A DNA stretch of 64,000 bases from NCBI RefSeq assembly GCF_000012485.1, contig NC_007512.1:2196501-2260500 (forward strand). The letters are read 5' to 3'. The notes beneath the pieces were generated by a model that made no database searches, was not told the DNA's origin, and was given only the letters and a program-made list of their open reading frames with translations. This DNA is from Pelodictyon luteolum DSM 273. Its GTDB lineage: Bacteria > Bacteroidota > Chlorobiia > Chlorobiales > Chlorobiaceae. Position numbers and translations under genes: made by a program. Positions 8,863 through 20,008 of the stretch are shown piece after piece (the first letter of the stretch is position 1; each line of letters starts with the position of its first letter).

Positions 8863-10743
8863 TCAGGACCTGCCGAACATATGGTCGAGCTCGGTCAGCG
8901 TCATCTTGATGATGACGGGCCTGCCATGCGGGCATGAGTAAGGTTCCCTGGTGGCGAAAAGATTGTCGATGAGGGTGCGCATCTCCCCCATCGAGAGTTT
9001 CTGGCCCGCCATGATGGCGTTGCGGCAGGAGTATGATTTCGCCAGATTGTCGCGCCTCTCCAGCCGCAGCCGGGTGGCGTTCTCCCTGTACTCGGCAATC
9101 ATGTCCTGCATGATGGTGGCCTCGCTTCCGGGCCGCACATCCTGCGGGACGCCCTCGATCATCACCGCCCGGGTCCCGAACGAACGAAGGTTGAAGCCCA
9201 GCCGGTACAGATCGTCTTTGATCTCCTCGAACACTTCATACTCCCACGGCCGGAACTCGACCTTCTGCGGAAAGAGCAGCTGCTGGGAGTTCGGCACGCG
9301 GCTCTCCATCACCTCCACCGCGCGTTCGTAGAGCACCCGCTCATGAGCCACGTGCTGGTCGATGATCATGAGCCCGGTCTTGATCTGGCAGATGAGGTAC
9401 TTGTTGTGGAGCTGCCAGATCTTCGGTTCCTCCCCTTTCGGCTCCACTCCGGCGCCTTCCGGGCCCTCGTGCATGCTCGAGCGGAGCAGCTGTGAGATAT
9501 CCTCACGGGCCGCCGGGACTTCAGGAACAGGGAACATCACCTCCTGGTGTGAAGGCTGCGGAACTGCCGGGCGGGAACTGCCGAATGCCCCTTCGCGATA
9601 GCTGCCGTAGAGCTCTCCGGTCGTAATGGCCCGTTCCGGGACCTCCTGAAAAGCAAGGGTCCTGAATCCACCCCCGCCGGCATGAGTGAACCCCCGGGAA
9701 GCGGAATCATCCCCTGCCTGCGAGGTCCGTCCTCCTGCGGCAAGATCGGGGGAAAAGTCATGCAGTGTCACGGCCCGCTTGATGACGGGGTAGAACATGT
9801 TGCGCACGCTTCGCTCATCGTCGAACCGGACCTCGAGCTTCGCAGGGTGCACGTTGACATCCACCCGTGAGGGATCGATACCGAGAAAGAGGAGGGCGAA
9901 GGGTGCCTGGCGCTCTACAAGCAGCTCGGCATATGCCTGCTGGAGAGCCTGGGTGAGCATGCGGTTCTGGATCGGGCGACGGTTGATGAAGAAGTACTGG
10001 TCGAGCTTCTTTCGCTTCTGGAGCGCCGGGCGGCCGATGTATCCCCTGATGGAGAGGTAGTCGTTTTCTTCGCCGACCTCGATGAGGCTGTCGGCAAACC
10101 CTTTTCCGTAAAAGGTATCGAGGCGCTCCAGCATATCGGAAGTGCGGAAGTTGAACAGCTCCTGGTCGTCGTTCAGGAGCTGCCACTGTATTTCAGGGTA
10201 GGCGAGGGAAAACGAACGGACGAGTTCGAAAATATGGCCGTACTCGGTGGCGTTGGACTTCAGGAACTTCCGGCGCGCGGGGACGTTGTAAAAGAGATTG
10301 CGGACGCTCACCGAGGTGCCCGCCTCACCCTGCACCTCAGACTCTTCCACTGCAATGCCGCCCTCGTAACGGAAACGGAGCGCGACAGGCGCATCGGTCA
10401 TGCGGGTGCGGAGCTCGAAATGGGAGACGGAGGAGATGCTGGCGAGTGCCTCGCCACGGAATCCGAGGGTCCCGAGGGTATCGAGGTCATCGACGTCCCT
10501 GAGCTTGCTTGTGGCGAACCGCTCGACCGAAAGAAGTGCATCCGCCCTGCTCATTCCCCGTCCGTTGTCGATGATGCGCACCAGTTCCCTGCCGGCGTCT
10601 TTTATAACGACTGAAATCCGGTCGGCGCCGGAGTCTATGGCGTTTTCAAGGAGTTCCTTGACGACGGAAGCCGGCCGCTGGACGACCTCCCCCGCTGAAA
10701 TCTTGTTGGCTACATTGTCCGGAAGCCTGGCAATGGATGGCAT
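8863..10743 (-). CDS. mutL: DNA mismatch repair protein MutL (endonuclease type)
   Basis: MutL couples mismatch recognition by MutS to strand incision. The N-terminal GHKL ATPase is clear: ELLENAIDSGAD, DNGRGM and GFRGEALASIS. A poorly conserved linker follows (about residues 335-440). The C-terminal domain has the metal-binding endonuclease motif beginning DQHVAHERVLYE at residue 462 (Val in place of the usual Ala) and the CPHGRP motif at residue 604. MutL proteins with these motifs nick DNA themselves, as in bacteria without MutH and Dam-directed repair. The length of 626 is usual. An 8-bp dyad lies 20 bases upstream of the start. Confidence 0.96.
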   Translation of the reverse strand: MPSIARLPDNVANKISAGEVVQRPASVVKELLENAIDSGADRISVVIKDAGRELVRIIDNGRGMSRADALLSVERFATSKLRDVDDLDTLGTLGFRGEALASISSVSHFELRTRMTDAPVALRFRYEGGIAVEESEVQGEAGTSVSVRNLFYNVPARRKFLKSNATEYGHIFELVRSFSLAYPEIQWQLLNDDQELFNFRTSDMLERLDTFYGKGFADSLIEVGEENDYLSIRGYIGRPALQKRKKLDQYFFINRRPIQNRMLTQALQQAYAELLVERQAPFALLFLGIDPSRVDVNVHPAKLEVRFDDERSVRNMFYPVIKRAVTLHDFSPDLAAGGRTSQAGDDSASRGFTHAGGGGFRTLAFQEVPERAITTGELYGSYREGAFGSSRPAVPQPSHQEVMFPVPEVPAAREDISQLLRSSMHEGPEGAGVEPKGEEPKIWQLHNKYLICQIKTGLMIIDQHVAHERVLYERAVEVMESRVPNSQQLLFPQKVEFRPWEYEVFEEIKDDLYRLGFNLRSFGTRAVMIEGVPQDVRPGSEATIMQDMIAEYRENATRLRLERRDNLAKSYSCRNAIMAGQKLSMGEMRTLIDNLFATREPYSCPHGRPVIIKMTLTELDHMFGRS

Positions 10744-10762
10744 ACCTGTTCACAGATGAATA

Positions 10763-10788
10763 CTGTTCGACTGAACGTGCTCGAACAG
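10763..10788. promoter_or_regulatory. Perfect dyad upstream of mutL
   Basis: CTGTTCGA and TCGAACAG form an 8-bp perfect inverted repeat with a 10-base spacer, 20 bases before the mutL start. Within it GTTCGACTGAAC is a second, shorter dyad. No T-run follows, so an operator is more likely than a terminator. Confidence 0.4.
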
Positions 10789-10805
10789 CAACTTATCGAT
10801 AAATA

Positions 10806-10826
10806 CCCGTCTTTGAAAGCGACGGG
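10806..10826 (-). terminator. Possible weak terminator after cinA
   Basis: A 6-bp stem (CCCGTC / GACGGG) with a 9-nt loop lies a few bases after the cinA stop on the minus strand and is followed by TATTTAT, a poor T-run. Confidence 0.35.
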
Positions 10827-10832
10827 GGGAAG

Positions 10833-12128
10833 TTATCCGCCCTGTTCACCCCGAAGCGCCACCCAGAGATCACGAAGCGCAGCCTCCGAGAACCGGTGCT
10901 TGTTCTGAAGGCGGTCGCCGTGCATATGGAGAGTCCGGACTCCGACCGACGGCCCCGAGCCCGGAACCTGGCGGGCGATGGCAAGACAAAGGGTGCCGAC
11001 AGGCTTTTCAGGGCTCCCGCCCCCGGGGCCGGCGATGCCGGTAGTGGCAAGAGCAATCGAGGTTCCGCTGCGGCGGAGGCAGCCGAGCGCCATGGCGCAG
11101 GCCACCTCTTCGCTGACCGCTCCGTGTGTGTCGATGAGGCCCCGGCTGACGCCGAGCAGTTCTTCCTTGGCGCTGTTGCTATAGACTATGAACCCCTGCA
11201 TCAACGAAACCGATGAGCCGGGCACATCGGTCAGGCGGCTCGCTATGAGCCCTCCGGTGCAGGACTCCGCAACGGAAAGTGTCAAGCCGCCAGAAGCCAG
11301 CATGCCGATGATGGTCTCCTCGAGGCTTGCCGTTCCGACGGCGAAGATGAAAGCCGCGGCCCGCTCCCGGATGGCCTCGACCACAGCGGCATTGTCCCGT
11401 TCTGCACGCAGGGGGTCCCGGGCGATGGTGCTGACCATGAGGTCGACCCCTGCGCCGTGCGGCAGGTATGCCAGGCTCGTGCCCTCCGGCAGCGAGTCCT
11501 CGATGTCGGGGAGCATGTCGGCAAGCGTGGACTCGCCGATGCCGGTGGTCTTTACGGGGGTGTGGATGATCGTCGTATCGCTGAGGCCCCTGAGCCACGG
11601 CTGGACCGTCAGCTCCATCATGGCCTCCATCTCTACCGGCACACCGGGCATCAGCACCAGATGGCTTCCGCCGAAACGCTCTCCTGCGGGGATGATCATT
11701 CCCGCTGCCGTACCGCGGGTGTTCGGGATGGCCCTCGAGCCATCAAGCACCATGGCCTGGCCCTGCATGAGTTCGCTCATTGTCCTGCCGTGGGCCGTGA
11801 CCCGCCGTTCGACCTCCCTGAGGGCATCGGGGTCGAGCCGGAGGCCGAGCCCCAGGAGTTCCCCGGCGGCCTTCCGCGTACGGTCATCCCTCGTAGGTCC
11901 GAGTCCGCCGGTCACAAGCACCACATCGGCACGGCCGAGCGCCTCCCTGAACACTGAGGCCATCTCGCTCTCGAAATCGGAACATGCCGTGACGCGAACG
12001 ACCGGAATGCCGACGGAGCCTAGGCTGCGTGCGATGAAGGAGGCGTTGGTGTTGACGCGCTGGCCTTTCAGCAGTTCATCGCCGACCGAGACGATTTCCG
12101 CCCGAATGGACGGCACCCGTTCAGACAA
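10833..12128 (-). CDS. cinA: CinA-family protein (nicotinamide-nucleotide amidase type)
   Basis: Two domains are visible in 431 residues. Residues 9-175 form the MoCF-like/COG1058 domain (VSVGDELLKG, VTGGLGPTRDD), known in CinA as an ADP-ribose or NAD-related pyrophosphatase. Residues 270-420 form the CinA domain (SVAESCTGGLIA, TGIAGPGGG), which deamidates nicotinamide mononucleotide in the pyridine nucleotide salvage cycle. The length and domain order match full-length CinA. Its start overlaps the 3' end of thrA by eight bases, so it is probably translated from the thrA transcript. Confidence 0.92.
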   Translation of the reverse strand: MSERVPSIRAEIVSVGDELLKGQRVNTNASFIARSLGSVGIPVVRVTACSDFESEMASVFREALGRADVVLVTGGLGPTRDDRTRKAAGELLGLGLRLDPDALREVERRVTAHGRTMSELMQGQAMVLDGSRAIPNTRGTAAGMIIPAGERFGGSHLVLMPGVPVEMEAMMELTVQPWLRGLSDTTIIHTPVKTTGIGESTLADMLPDIEDSLPEGTSLAYLPHGAGVDLMVSTIARDPLRAERDNAAVVEAIRERAAAFIFAVGTASLEETIIGMLASGGLTLSVAESCTGGLIASRLTDVPGSSVSLMQGFIVYSNSAKEELLGVSRGLIDTHGAVSEEVACAMALGCLRRSGTSIALATTGIAGPGGGSPEKPVGTLCLAIARQVPGSGPSVGVRTLHMHGDRLQNKHRFSEAALRDLWVALRGEQGG

Positions 12129-14580
12129 GGTAGCCGGCGATGCGCAGGATGTCGGCGAACACGCCTCCTGCGGTTACTTCTCCGCCCGCACCAGGTCCCT
12201 TGACAACAAGCGGAGTCTGGAGGTATCGGTCGGTGGTGAACACAACCATGTTCTCGGAACCGCTTAGTCCGGCAAGGGGGCTTTCCAGCGGGACCCGCTT
12301 GACGCCGATACTGGCTTTCCCGTCACGGATCTCGCCGGCAAATGAGATGGTCATCCCTTCCCGGCCTGCATCTTCGATGGCATCGCTGTACCCGTCGTCC
12401 ACACAGCTGAGGCGCTCAAGGAAGGTGTCGACATCCATCTCGCCCCGGAGTTCTTCGGGAACAAGGCTCTCGCACTCCACATCGTCATACTCGAGCTCGA
12501 AGCCGAGTTCGCGGCCGAGAATGAGGAACTTGCGTGCGAAATCCGCTCCAGAAAGGTCATCGCGGGGGTCCGGCTCGGTGTAGCCGGCCTGGCGCGCGCT
12601 GCGAACAATTTCGCTGAACCGTCCACCCTTGCGGAGTTCGTTGAAAATGAAGCTGAGGGTCCCGGACAGCACACCCTCGATGCTCCTGATTCTGTCGCCG
12701 CTGTTTTTAAGGTCACCGAGGGTGTTGATGATCGGCAGGCCGGCGCCGACGTTGGTCTCATAGAGAAAACGCGCATTGCTCAGACGGCGAGCATCGCGGA
12801 TTGCGCGGTAGAGCGGCCAGGGCCCCGCCATGCCGAGCTTGTTTGCCGTGGCGACGGAGATGTCGGAGCGTAGCAGCTCGGGATATTTAGCGGCGACATC
12901 GGCACTTGCGGTACAGTCGACAAAAATGGTGTTGTGCAGGTTCTTCTCCATGATGAAGCGGAGGTAGCCATCGATTCCCTGGTAGTCGCCACGCGGCTCC
13001 AGGGCATCCTGCCACCCTTCGAGGTCGATGCCGGAGGGGTTGAATGCGATGCTGCGGGTGTTGGCCATCGCGGCCACAACCACGTCGAGTCCGTTCTCCT
13101 CCTGGAGTTTCTTTCGATGCGCCGAAATCTGGCCGATCAGGCTTTTTGCAATCGTGCCGGTGCCCGCGATGAAGACATGCACCCTTCGGCGTGAGAGGAA
13201 GAAGGATTCGTGGATGCAGTTGAGTGCCTTGTCCTCGTCATGGCTCTCGACGACGAAGGAGATGTTCATTTCATTCACCCCCTGGGCGACGGCAATGACA
13301 TTGATGCCGTTCTTTCCGAGGGTTTCGAACAGCTGGGCCGACACGCCGGGATGCCCCGACATGTTGTTGCCGACAACGGCGATCATCGCAAGGTCGCGGC
13401 GGACGGCGAGCGGGTCGATCTGGCGGGCAGTTATTTCGGCAGAGAACTCGTCATCGAGTACAAGCTTCGCCTCGGCGGCCTGCGCGGGGTTGATGGCCAG
13501 GCTGATAGACTGCTCAGAGGAGGCCTGCGAGATGAAAATGACGTTGATGCGGTGCCGTGCCAGGCGGGTGAAGAGTCGCGAGGCAATACCCGGTACACCG
13601 ACCATGCCGCTTCCGGAAAGATTGAGGAGCACCACCGTGTTGATGGAGGTGAGGCCCGTAACAGGAAGAACGACCGCTTCATCGCGATGCTCGTCGCGCT
13701 CGATGCGCGTTCCGGCGGCCCCGGGGTTGAACGAGTTCTTGATAATCAGAGGAATGGATGCCTTCATGGCCGGCTGCACGGCGAGGGGGTGGAGAATCTT
13801 CGCGCCTGCGTGCGACAGCTCCATAGCCTCGGCATAGCTGATATAGGGCAGCACCCGTGCATCGGTGACACGCTTGGGGTCGGCGCTGAAGAAACCATCA
13901 ACGTCGGTCCATATCCATATTTCACGAGCACCGAGCGCAGCGCCGAGAATAGAGGCCGTGTAGTCTGATCCGCCACGGCCGAGTGTGGTCACGGTACCAT
14001 CAGCGGCGGCGGCAATGTAGCCGGTCACCACGGCAAGCTCGGTCTCCCGGGCAAGGCGGAGGGCGACGCGTTCGCGGGTAGCCGGTTCGTCAAGCCGGGC
14101 GTCGGGATAACTGGCATCGGTCACAATCAGCTCGCGGCCGTCGACATAAACGGCAGGAAGTCCCGCCTGGCGGAGCCATGCGGCAACGATCCTTGCCGAC
14201 ATGCGCTCTCCGAAGCTCTGCACGAGAGCGGAGCTTTTGAAGGATAGTTCACGGAGAAGGAAAATCCCGTGCAGGACATCGTGCAGTTCTTCGAGTTCCC
14301 GGCGAAGGATGCCACTGAGCTCCTCAAGGGCTTGCCCCTCGAGCAGATCTGCCGCCACACTAAGATGGCGTTCCGCCAGTTCTTCGTGAACGGCCACGTA
14401 CCCGCTGTCGCCTCCGCATGCCCTTCTGGCGGCTTCCAGCAGGCGGTCGGTCACCCCATGCATGGCAGAGATGACAATGACAAGGCGGTCGTCAGCGAGC
14501 GCCCTGGAGATTATGCCGGAAACGTTCCTGATACGGTCGGCCGATCCGAGGGAGGTTCCCCCGAACTTGAATATTTTCAT
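12121..14580 (-). CDS. thrA: Bifunctional aspartokinase / homoserine dehydrogenase
   Basis: Catalyses the first and third steps from aspartate to threonine and methionine. Residues 1-290 are the aspartokinase catalytic domain (KFGGTSLGS at the start), followed by two ACT regulatory domains (about 310-450) that usually bind threonine as feedback inhibitor. From about residue 455 the homoserine dehydrogenase begins with the nucleotide fold FIAGTGTIAKS and continues to the C terminus. I chose the ATG at 14580; a TTG two codons upstream is also in frame. The other threonine genes, thrB and thrC, lie 3 kb away on the other strand, beyond atpAG. No threonine attenuator was recognised upstream. Confidence 0.95.
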   Translation of the reverse strand: MKIFKFGGTSLGSADRIRNVSGIISRALADDRLVIVISAMHGVTDRLLEAARRACGGDSGYVAVHEELAERHLSVAADLLEGQALEELSGILRRELEELHDVLHGIFLLRELSFKSSALVQSFGERMSARIVAAWLRQAGLPAVYVDGRELIVTDASYPDARLDEPATRERVALRLARETELAVVTGYIAAAADGTVTTLGRGGSDYTASILGAALGAREIWIWTDVDGFFSADPKRVTDARVLPYISYAEAMELSHAGAKILHPLAVQPAMKASIPLIIKNSFNPGAAGTRIERDEHRDEAVVLPVTGLTSINTVVLLNLSGSGMVGVPGIASRLFTRLARHRINVIFISQASSEQSISLAINPAQAAEAKLVLDDEFSAEITARQIDPLAVRRDLAMIAVVGNNMSGHPGVSAQLFETLGKNGINVIAVAQGVNEMNISFVVESHDEDKALNCIHESFFLSRRRVHVFIAGTGTIAKSLIGQISAHRKKLQEENGLDVVVAAMANTRSIAFNPSGIDLEGWQDALEPRGDYQGIDGYLRFIMEKNLHNTIFVDCTASADVAAKYPELLRSDISVATANKLGMAGPWPLYRAIRDARRLSNARFLYETNVGAGLPIINTLGDLKNSGDRIRSIEGVLSGTLSFIFNELRKGGRFSEIVRSARQAGYTEPDPRDDLSGADFARKFLILGRELGFELEYDDVECESLVPEELRGEMDVDTFLERLSCVDDGYSDAIEDAGREGMTISFAGEIRDGKASIGVKRVPLESPLAGLSGSENMVVFTTDRYLQTPLVVKGPGAGGEVTAGGVFADILRIAGYLV

Positions 14581-14899
14581 GTGCAATCGAGTTACTGGGT
14601 ATTAATGTCTCCGTAGAATTTCATCCATTGCGCGTTAAAATACAACTATCCTGATGCAGCGTAACGACCGGAACGATTGAGGGAAACGGTCCGGCTGCGC
14701 GTGACATCCCGATAAGCCGCGGCACTCGTTGCTCCTAATATAAAAACCTTTACCATAACAGCCACCGAAACCGTAACCCTCTCATTTATTGCGTGATACG
14801 CCCTTGCATTTTGTGATGGATGAGCCCTCATGCCCATCCCCGGTCCGTGCACGGCACACGCCCCCGGGCTGGTCTATGGAACGAGACGGCAATGCGCTC
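14581..14899. other. Intergenic stretch between atpG terminator and thrA start
   Basis: About 320 bases without a supportable gene. Several short ORFs overlap each other here, but none has a ribosome site or recognisable product. The thrA-cinA promoter must lie here; AT-rich patches at 14737-14760 are candidates, but no clear promoter elements were seen. Confidence 0.4.
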
Positions 14900-14926
14900 A
14901 AAAAAAAAGCGCCCCGAGCGGGGCGC
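14900..14926 (-). terminator. Terminator of atpA-atpG
   Basis: A 7-bp GC stem (GCGCCCC / GGGGCGC) with a 4-nt loop. On the minus strand it is followed by nine T residues and preceded by an A-rich stretch, about 30 bases beyond the atpG stop. Confidence 0.92.
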
Positions 14927-14955
14927 CTTTTCTTGTTCTCCATGGGAGAAGTGTA

Positions 14956-15828
14956 TCAGTTCTGCAGTGCATCGGCACCACCGACGATCTCGCTCAGCTC
15001 CTTGGTGATCGCCGCCTGGCGGGCACGGTTGTAGCTGATATTGAGGCCGCGGAGCAGTTCCTTTGCGTTCTCGGTCGCAGAGTCCATGGCGGTCATCCTT
15101 GCTGCCTGTTCGGCGGCATTGGATTCGAGCATCATTCCCCAAACCTGCGTATTGAGGTGCTTCGGAACCAGCTCTTCGATGATCGCTGCCGGCGAGGGCT
15201 CGTAGATGTAGTCGCCACCCTCGGCAACAGGCAATTCGCTCTTGATCGGAAGCAGTACCTCGGCCTTCAGGGTCGGGGCAAGCACCGACTTGAACTCGTT
15301 GTAGACCACGACCACCCTGTCCACCTCTCCCTTGACGTACATCGAGGAAGCGGTTTCGGCAATCTCGCGTGCCGTCGAGAAATCAAGGTTCTGGAACACC
15401 GCGGGATACCCTTTCAGCACACTGTAGCCCCGCTTGCGGAAGAAATCAAACCCGCGGGTACCGGCGCAGATCAGCTGGACGTTGCCGGCAGCGTATGCCG
15501 CAGCATACTCTTCATGGATCGTGCGGTGCGCAAGCTTGATGATGTTGGTGTTGAAGGCGCCGCAGAGCCCCCTGTCAGAGGTGATGAGGACCACCAGGAC
15601 CCTTGAGGCATCCGCACGGTCGGCAAGCAGCGGCGATGCGGAGGTATCGACCTTGCCGGAAAGCGAGCCGAGCATCTCCTTGAGCTTGGCTGCGTAAGGT
15701 CGGGCCATGACCGCCCGCTCCTGCGCCTTGCGGAGCTTCGCAGCAGCAACCATCTTCATGGCCTTGGTCACCTGCTGCGTCGACTTCACACCCTTGATGC
15801 GAACTCGTATGTCCTTTAATGTTGGCAT
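14956..15828 (-). CDS. atpG: ATP synthase F1 gamma subunit
   Basis: The central rotor stalk of F1 ATP synthase, which turns inside the alpha3beta3 ring. The 290-residue protein has the paired N- and C-terminal helices of the family: the start [19 protein letters not shown], the conserved [10 protein letters not shown] in the middle, and the C-terminal [20 protein letters not shown]. It follows atpA by 48 bases. No atpD, atpC, atpH or atpF is present, in keeping with the split atp loci of this phylum. Confidence 0.96.
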   Translation of the reverse strand: MPTLKDIRVRIKGVKSTQQVTKAMKMVAAAKLRKAQERAVMARPYAAKLKEMLGSLSGKVDTSASPLLADRADASRVLVVLITSDRGLCGAFNTNIIKLAHRTIHEEYAAAYAAGNVQLICAGTRGFDFFRKRGYSVLKGYPAVFQNLDFSTAREIAETASSMYVKGEVDRVVVVYNEFKSVLAPTLKAEVLLPIKSELPVAEGGDYIYEPSPAAIIEELVPKHLNTQVWGMMLESNAAEQAARMTAMDSATENAKELLRGLNISYNRARQAAITKELSEIVGGADALQN

Positions 15829-15876
15829 GTATTACGGGTCGTTAATGAATTATCTGAATTACCCTGCACCGGCCAG

Positions 15877-17457
<1,581 letters not shown>

Positions 17458-17670
17458 ATGCTTATTCCGCTTGGTTATTTGTTAAGAAAAGAGAAAGATT
17501 CTGCTTACTTTCATTTGAATTCAAAGGGTCTCTTCCCTTTCCAAAAATAAAAGCCAAATTTAATGAAAAGCTTTTAGTTATTCAAGTACTCTCTCGCATT
17601 TGAACAACTTGGTTTTTCAAGGGACACGGCAGGAGCCACTCTGGCCCATATCCGGCCCGCATCATACGGT

Positions 17671-18633
17671 ATGAAAACAGTCAGGGGATTTGCTTCAGCG
17701 ACCGTCGGAAACGTGGCATGCGGTTTTGACGTTCTCGGATTTGCCATAAAGGAGCCCGGCGACGAGGTCATCCTGACGCTTTCGGAGCGGAAGCACTCAT
17801 CGTGCCCCGTCACCATATCCTCCATCTCCGGAGACGAAGGAAAACTCCCCCTCGACCCGAAAAAGAACACGTCAAGCTTCGTCGTCCTGAAGTTCCTCGA
17901 ACACCTGCGCGCCCAGAAAGGCATCGCCTTCAACGGCCACATTTCGCTCGAACTGAAGAAGCACCTGCCGCTCAGCAGCGGCATGGGCAGCAGCGCGGCC
18001 AGTGCGGCCGCAGCCCTTGCGGCGGCCAATGAACTCCTCGGCCAGCCCTGCACGAAAATGGAGCTGGTCCACTTCGCCATCGAAGGCGAGCGGGTCGCCT
18101 GCGGCTCGGCCCACGCCGACAACGCCGCTCCGGCCATCCTCGGCAACTTCGTCCTCATCCGCAGCTACACGCCGCTCGACCTCATCGTCATCCCTCCGCC
18201 CGACGAGCTCTACTGCTCGCTCGTGCATCCCCATACGGAACTCAGAACCTCATTCGCCCGCTCGGTGCTGCCGAACGAAATCCCGCTCAAGATGGCGACC
18301 CAGCAGTGGGGCAACGTAGGGGCGCTCGTCGCCGGGCTCCTCACCGCCGACTACCCGCTCATCGGCCGCTCACTCATCGATGTTGTCGCCGAACCCAAAC
18401 GAGCTCCACTTATTCCGGGATTCTTCGAAGTGAAGGAAGCCGCCCAGAGGGCCGGCGCCCTCGGCTGCAGCATCGCCGGCTCGGGCCCCTCGATATTCGC
18501 ATTCTCCTCTTCTCCCGACACCGCACGGGAAGCCGGCATCGCCATGCAGGAAGCATTCCTCACCTCCAAGGCGAAGCTGCCCTCCGACATGTGGGTGTCG
18601 CCGATATGCAGGGAAGGCGCAAGGATACTGTAA
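17671..18633 (+). CDS. thrB: Homoserine kinase
   Basis: Phosphorylates homoserine in the threonine pathway. The 320-residue protein is a GHMP kinase: the N-terminal motif ATVGNVACGFDVLGFA, the ATP-binding LPLSSGMGSSAASAAAAL at about residues 95-112, and a C-terminal GSGPSIFAF motif. The start MKTVRGFAS sits right at the family's normal N terminus. It is divergent from atpA and is followed after 29 bases by thrC, forming a thrB-thrC-plsC unit. Confidence 0.95.
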   Translation: MKTVRGFASATVGNVACGFDVLGFAIKEPGDEVILTLSERKHSSCPVTISSISGDEGKLPLDPKKNTSSFVVLKFLEHLRAQKGIAFNGHISLELKKHLPLSSGMGSSAASAAAALAAANELLGQPCTKMELVHFAIEGERVACGSAHADNAAPAILGNFVLIRSYTPLDLIVIPPPDELYCSLVHPHTELRTSFARSVLPNEIPLKMATQQWGNVGALVAGLLTADYPLIGRSLIDVVAEPKRAPLIPGFFEVKEAAQRAGALGCSIAGSGPSIFAFSSSPDTAREAGIAMQEAFLTSKAKLPSDMWVSPICREGARIL

Positions 18634-18662
18634 CGAACACAACCGCCGAAGCCTTACCGCAC

Positions 18663-19979
18663 ATGATCTACTTCAGCACCAGCAAATCATCCACGCCGGT
18701 CTCCATGAAACGGGCCACCCTCGAGGGGCTCGCGCCCGACGGCGGCCTCTACGTCCCCTCCGCCATCCCCTCGTTCACCCGTCAGGAAATCAAGCAGCTT
18801 GAGGGCGCCACGTTCAGCGATGTGGGCTTTGCCATTGCAAAGAAGTTCGTCGACGGCGAAATCCCTCCGCTGGAACTGCAGGAGATTGTCAGCGAGTGCT
18901 GCAACTTCCCGACACCGCTCGTCCAGCTTGATCCGGCAACCTTCGTCCTTGAGCTTTTCCACGGACCGACCCTCGCCTTCAAGGACTACGGCGCCCGTTT
19001 CCTCGCCCGCATGACCGGATGGTTCGCTGCCGAGGACAACCGGCTGATCACGGTACTCGTGGCAACATCCGGTGATACAGGAAGCGCCGTGGCATACGGA
19101 TTCCAGGGGATCCCGAACACCCGCGTGGTGCTGCTCTACCCCTCCGGCAAGGTCAGCCGCCTTCAGGAGCAGCAGCTGACGACAGCCGGCGGCAACGTCC
19201 ACGCGCTTGAAGTGAAGGGTGATTTCGACGACTGCCAGCGCCTGGTGAAGGAGGCCTTCGTCGACCCGTCGATGAAAGAGCGCCACACCCTCACCTCTGC
19301 CAACTCGATCAACATCTCGCGCCTCATTCCGCAGTCTTTCTACTACGCCTGGGCTACCCTCCGGCTCAAAGAGGACCACGGTCTGGAAAACCCCATATTC
19401 AGCGTTCCCTCCGGCAACTACGGCAACCTGACGGCCGGCGTGCTCGCAAAAAAGATGGGGTTCCCTGTCGGAGGCTTCATTGCCGCCTCGAACGCCAACG
19501 ACAGCGTCACCCGCTACCTCACCGACGGACGCTATGAACCCCGTCCAACCCGCCGCACGCTCTCGACGGCGATGGACGTCGGCAACCCCAGCAACTTCGC
19601 GCGGCTCATCCATTTCTACCAGGGTGAGCACGATGCCATGGCCCGCGACATCACCGGCACCTCGGTCACCGACCGGGAGACCCTTGAGACCATCCGCCTT
19701 GTACACAGCCGGTTCGGCTATGTCATGGATCCCCATACCGCCGTCGGCTACTGCGCCCTCCTCAGGATGCGCCAGGACGGTGTGTACCGCGAAAACCCCG
19801 GCGTCGTCCTTTCGACGGCCCATCCGTCGAAGTTCCTCGAGGCCATCCATGAAGCCCTCCAGCTGGAAATCGAGGTCCCCGAACGGCTCGGGTGCCTTCT
19901 TGCGAAAGAAAAACACTCGACCATGATCAAGCCGGATTACCGCGATCTTGCGGACTTTCTCAACGGGCTGGACCACTGA
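18663..19979 (+). CDS. thrC: Threonine synthase
   Basis: A PLP enzyme that turns O-phosphohomoserine into threonine. The PLP lysine lies in GPTLAFKDYGARFL; the substrate-binding region SGDTGSAVAYGF and the phosphate-binding PSGNYGNLTAG are also clear. The 438-residue length and N terminus (MIYFSTSKSS, then APDGGLYVP) fit the long threonine synthase group. The frame is open further upstream through the end of thrB, but that portion is a shadow. The start lies 29 bases after the thrB stop. Confidence 0.95.
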   Translation: MIYFSTSKSSTPVSMKRATLEGLAPDGGLYVPSAIPSFTRQEIKQLEGATFSDVGFAIAKKFVDGEIPPLELQEIVSECCNFPTPLVQLDPATFVLELFHGPTLAFKDYGARFLARMTGWFAAEDNRLITVLVATSGDTGSAVAYGFQGIPNTRVVLLYPSGKVSRLQEQQLTTAGGNVHALEVKGDFDDCQRLVKEAFVDPSMKERHTLTSANSINISRLIPQSFYYAWATLRLKEDHGLENPIFSVPSGNYGNLTAGVLAKKMGFPVGGFIAASNANDSVTRYLTDGRYEPRPTRRTLSTAMDVGNPSNFARLIHFYQGEHDAMARDITGTSVTDRETLETIRLVHSRFGYVMDPHTAVGYCALLRMRQDGVYRENPGVVLSTAHPSKFLEAIHEALQLEIEVPERLGCLLAKEKHSTMIKPDYRDLADFLNGLDH

Positions 19980-20008
19980 CTTGTGTCCACCGACCCACAC
20001 CACATCCC

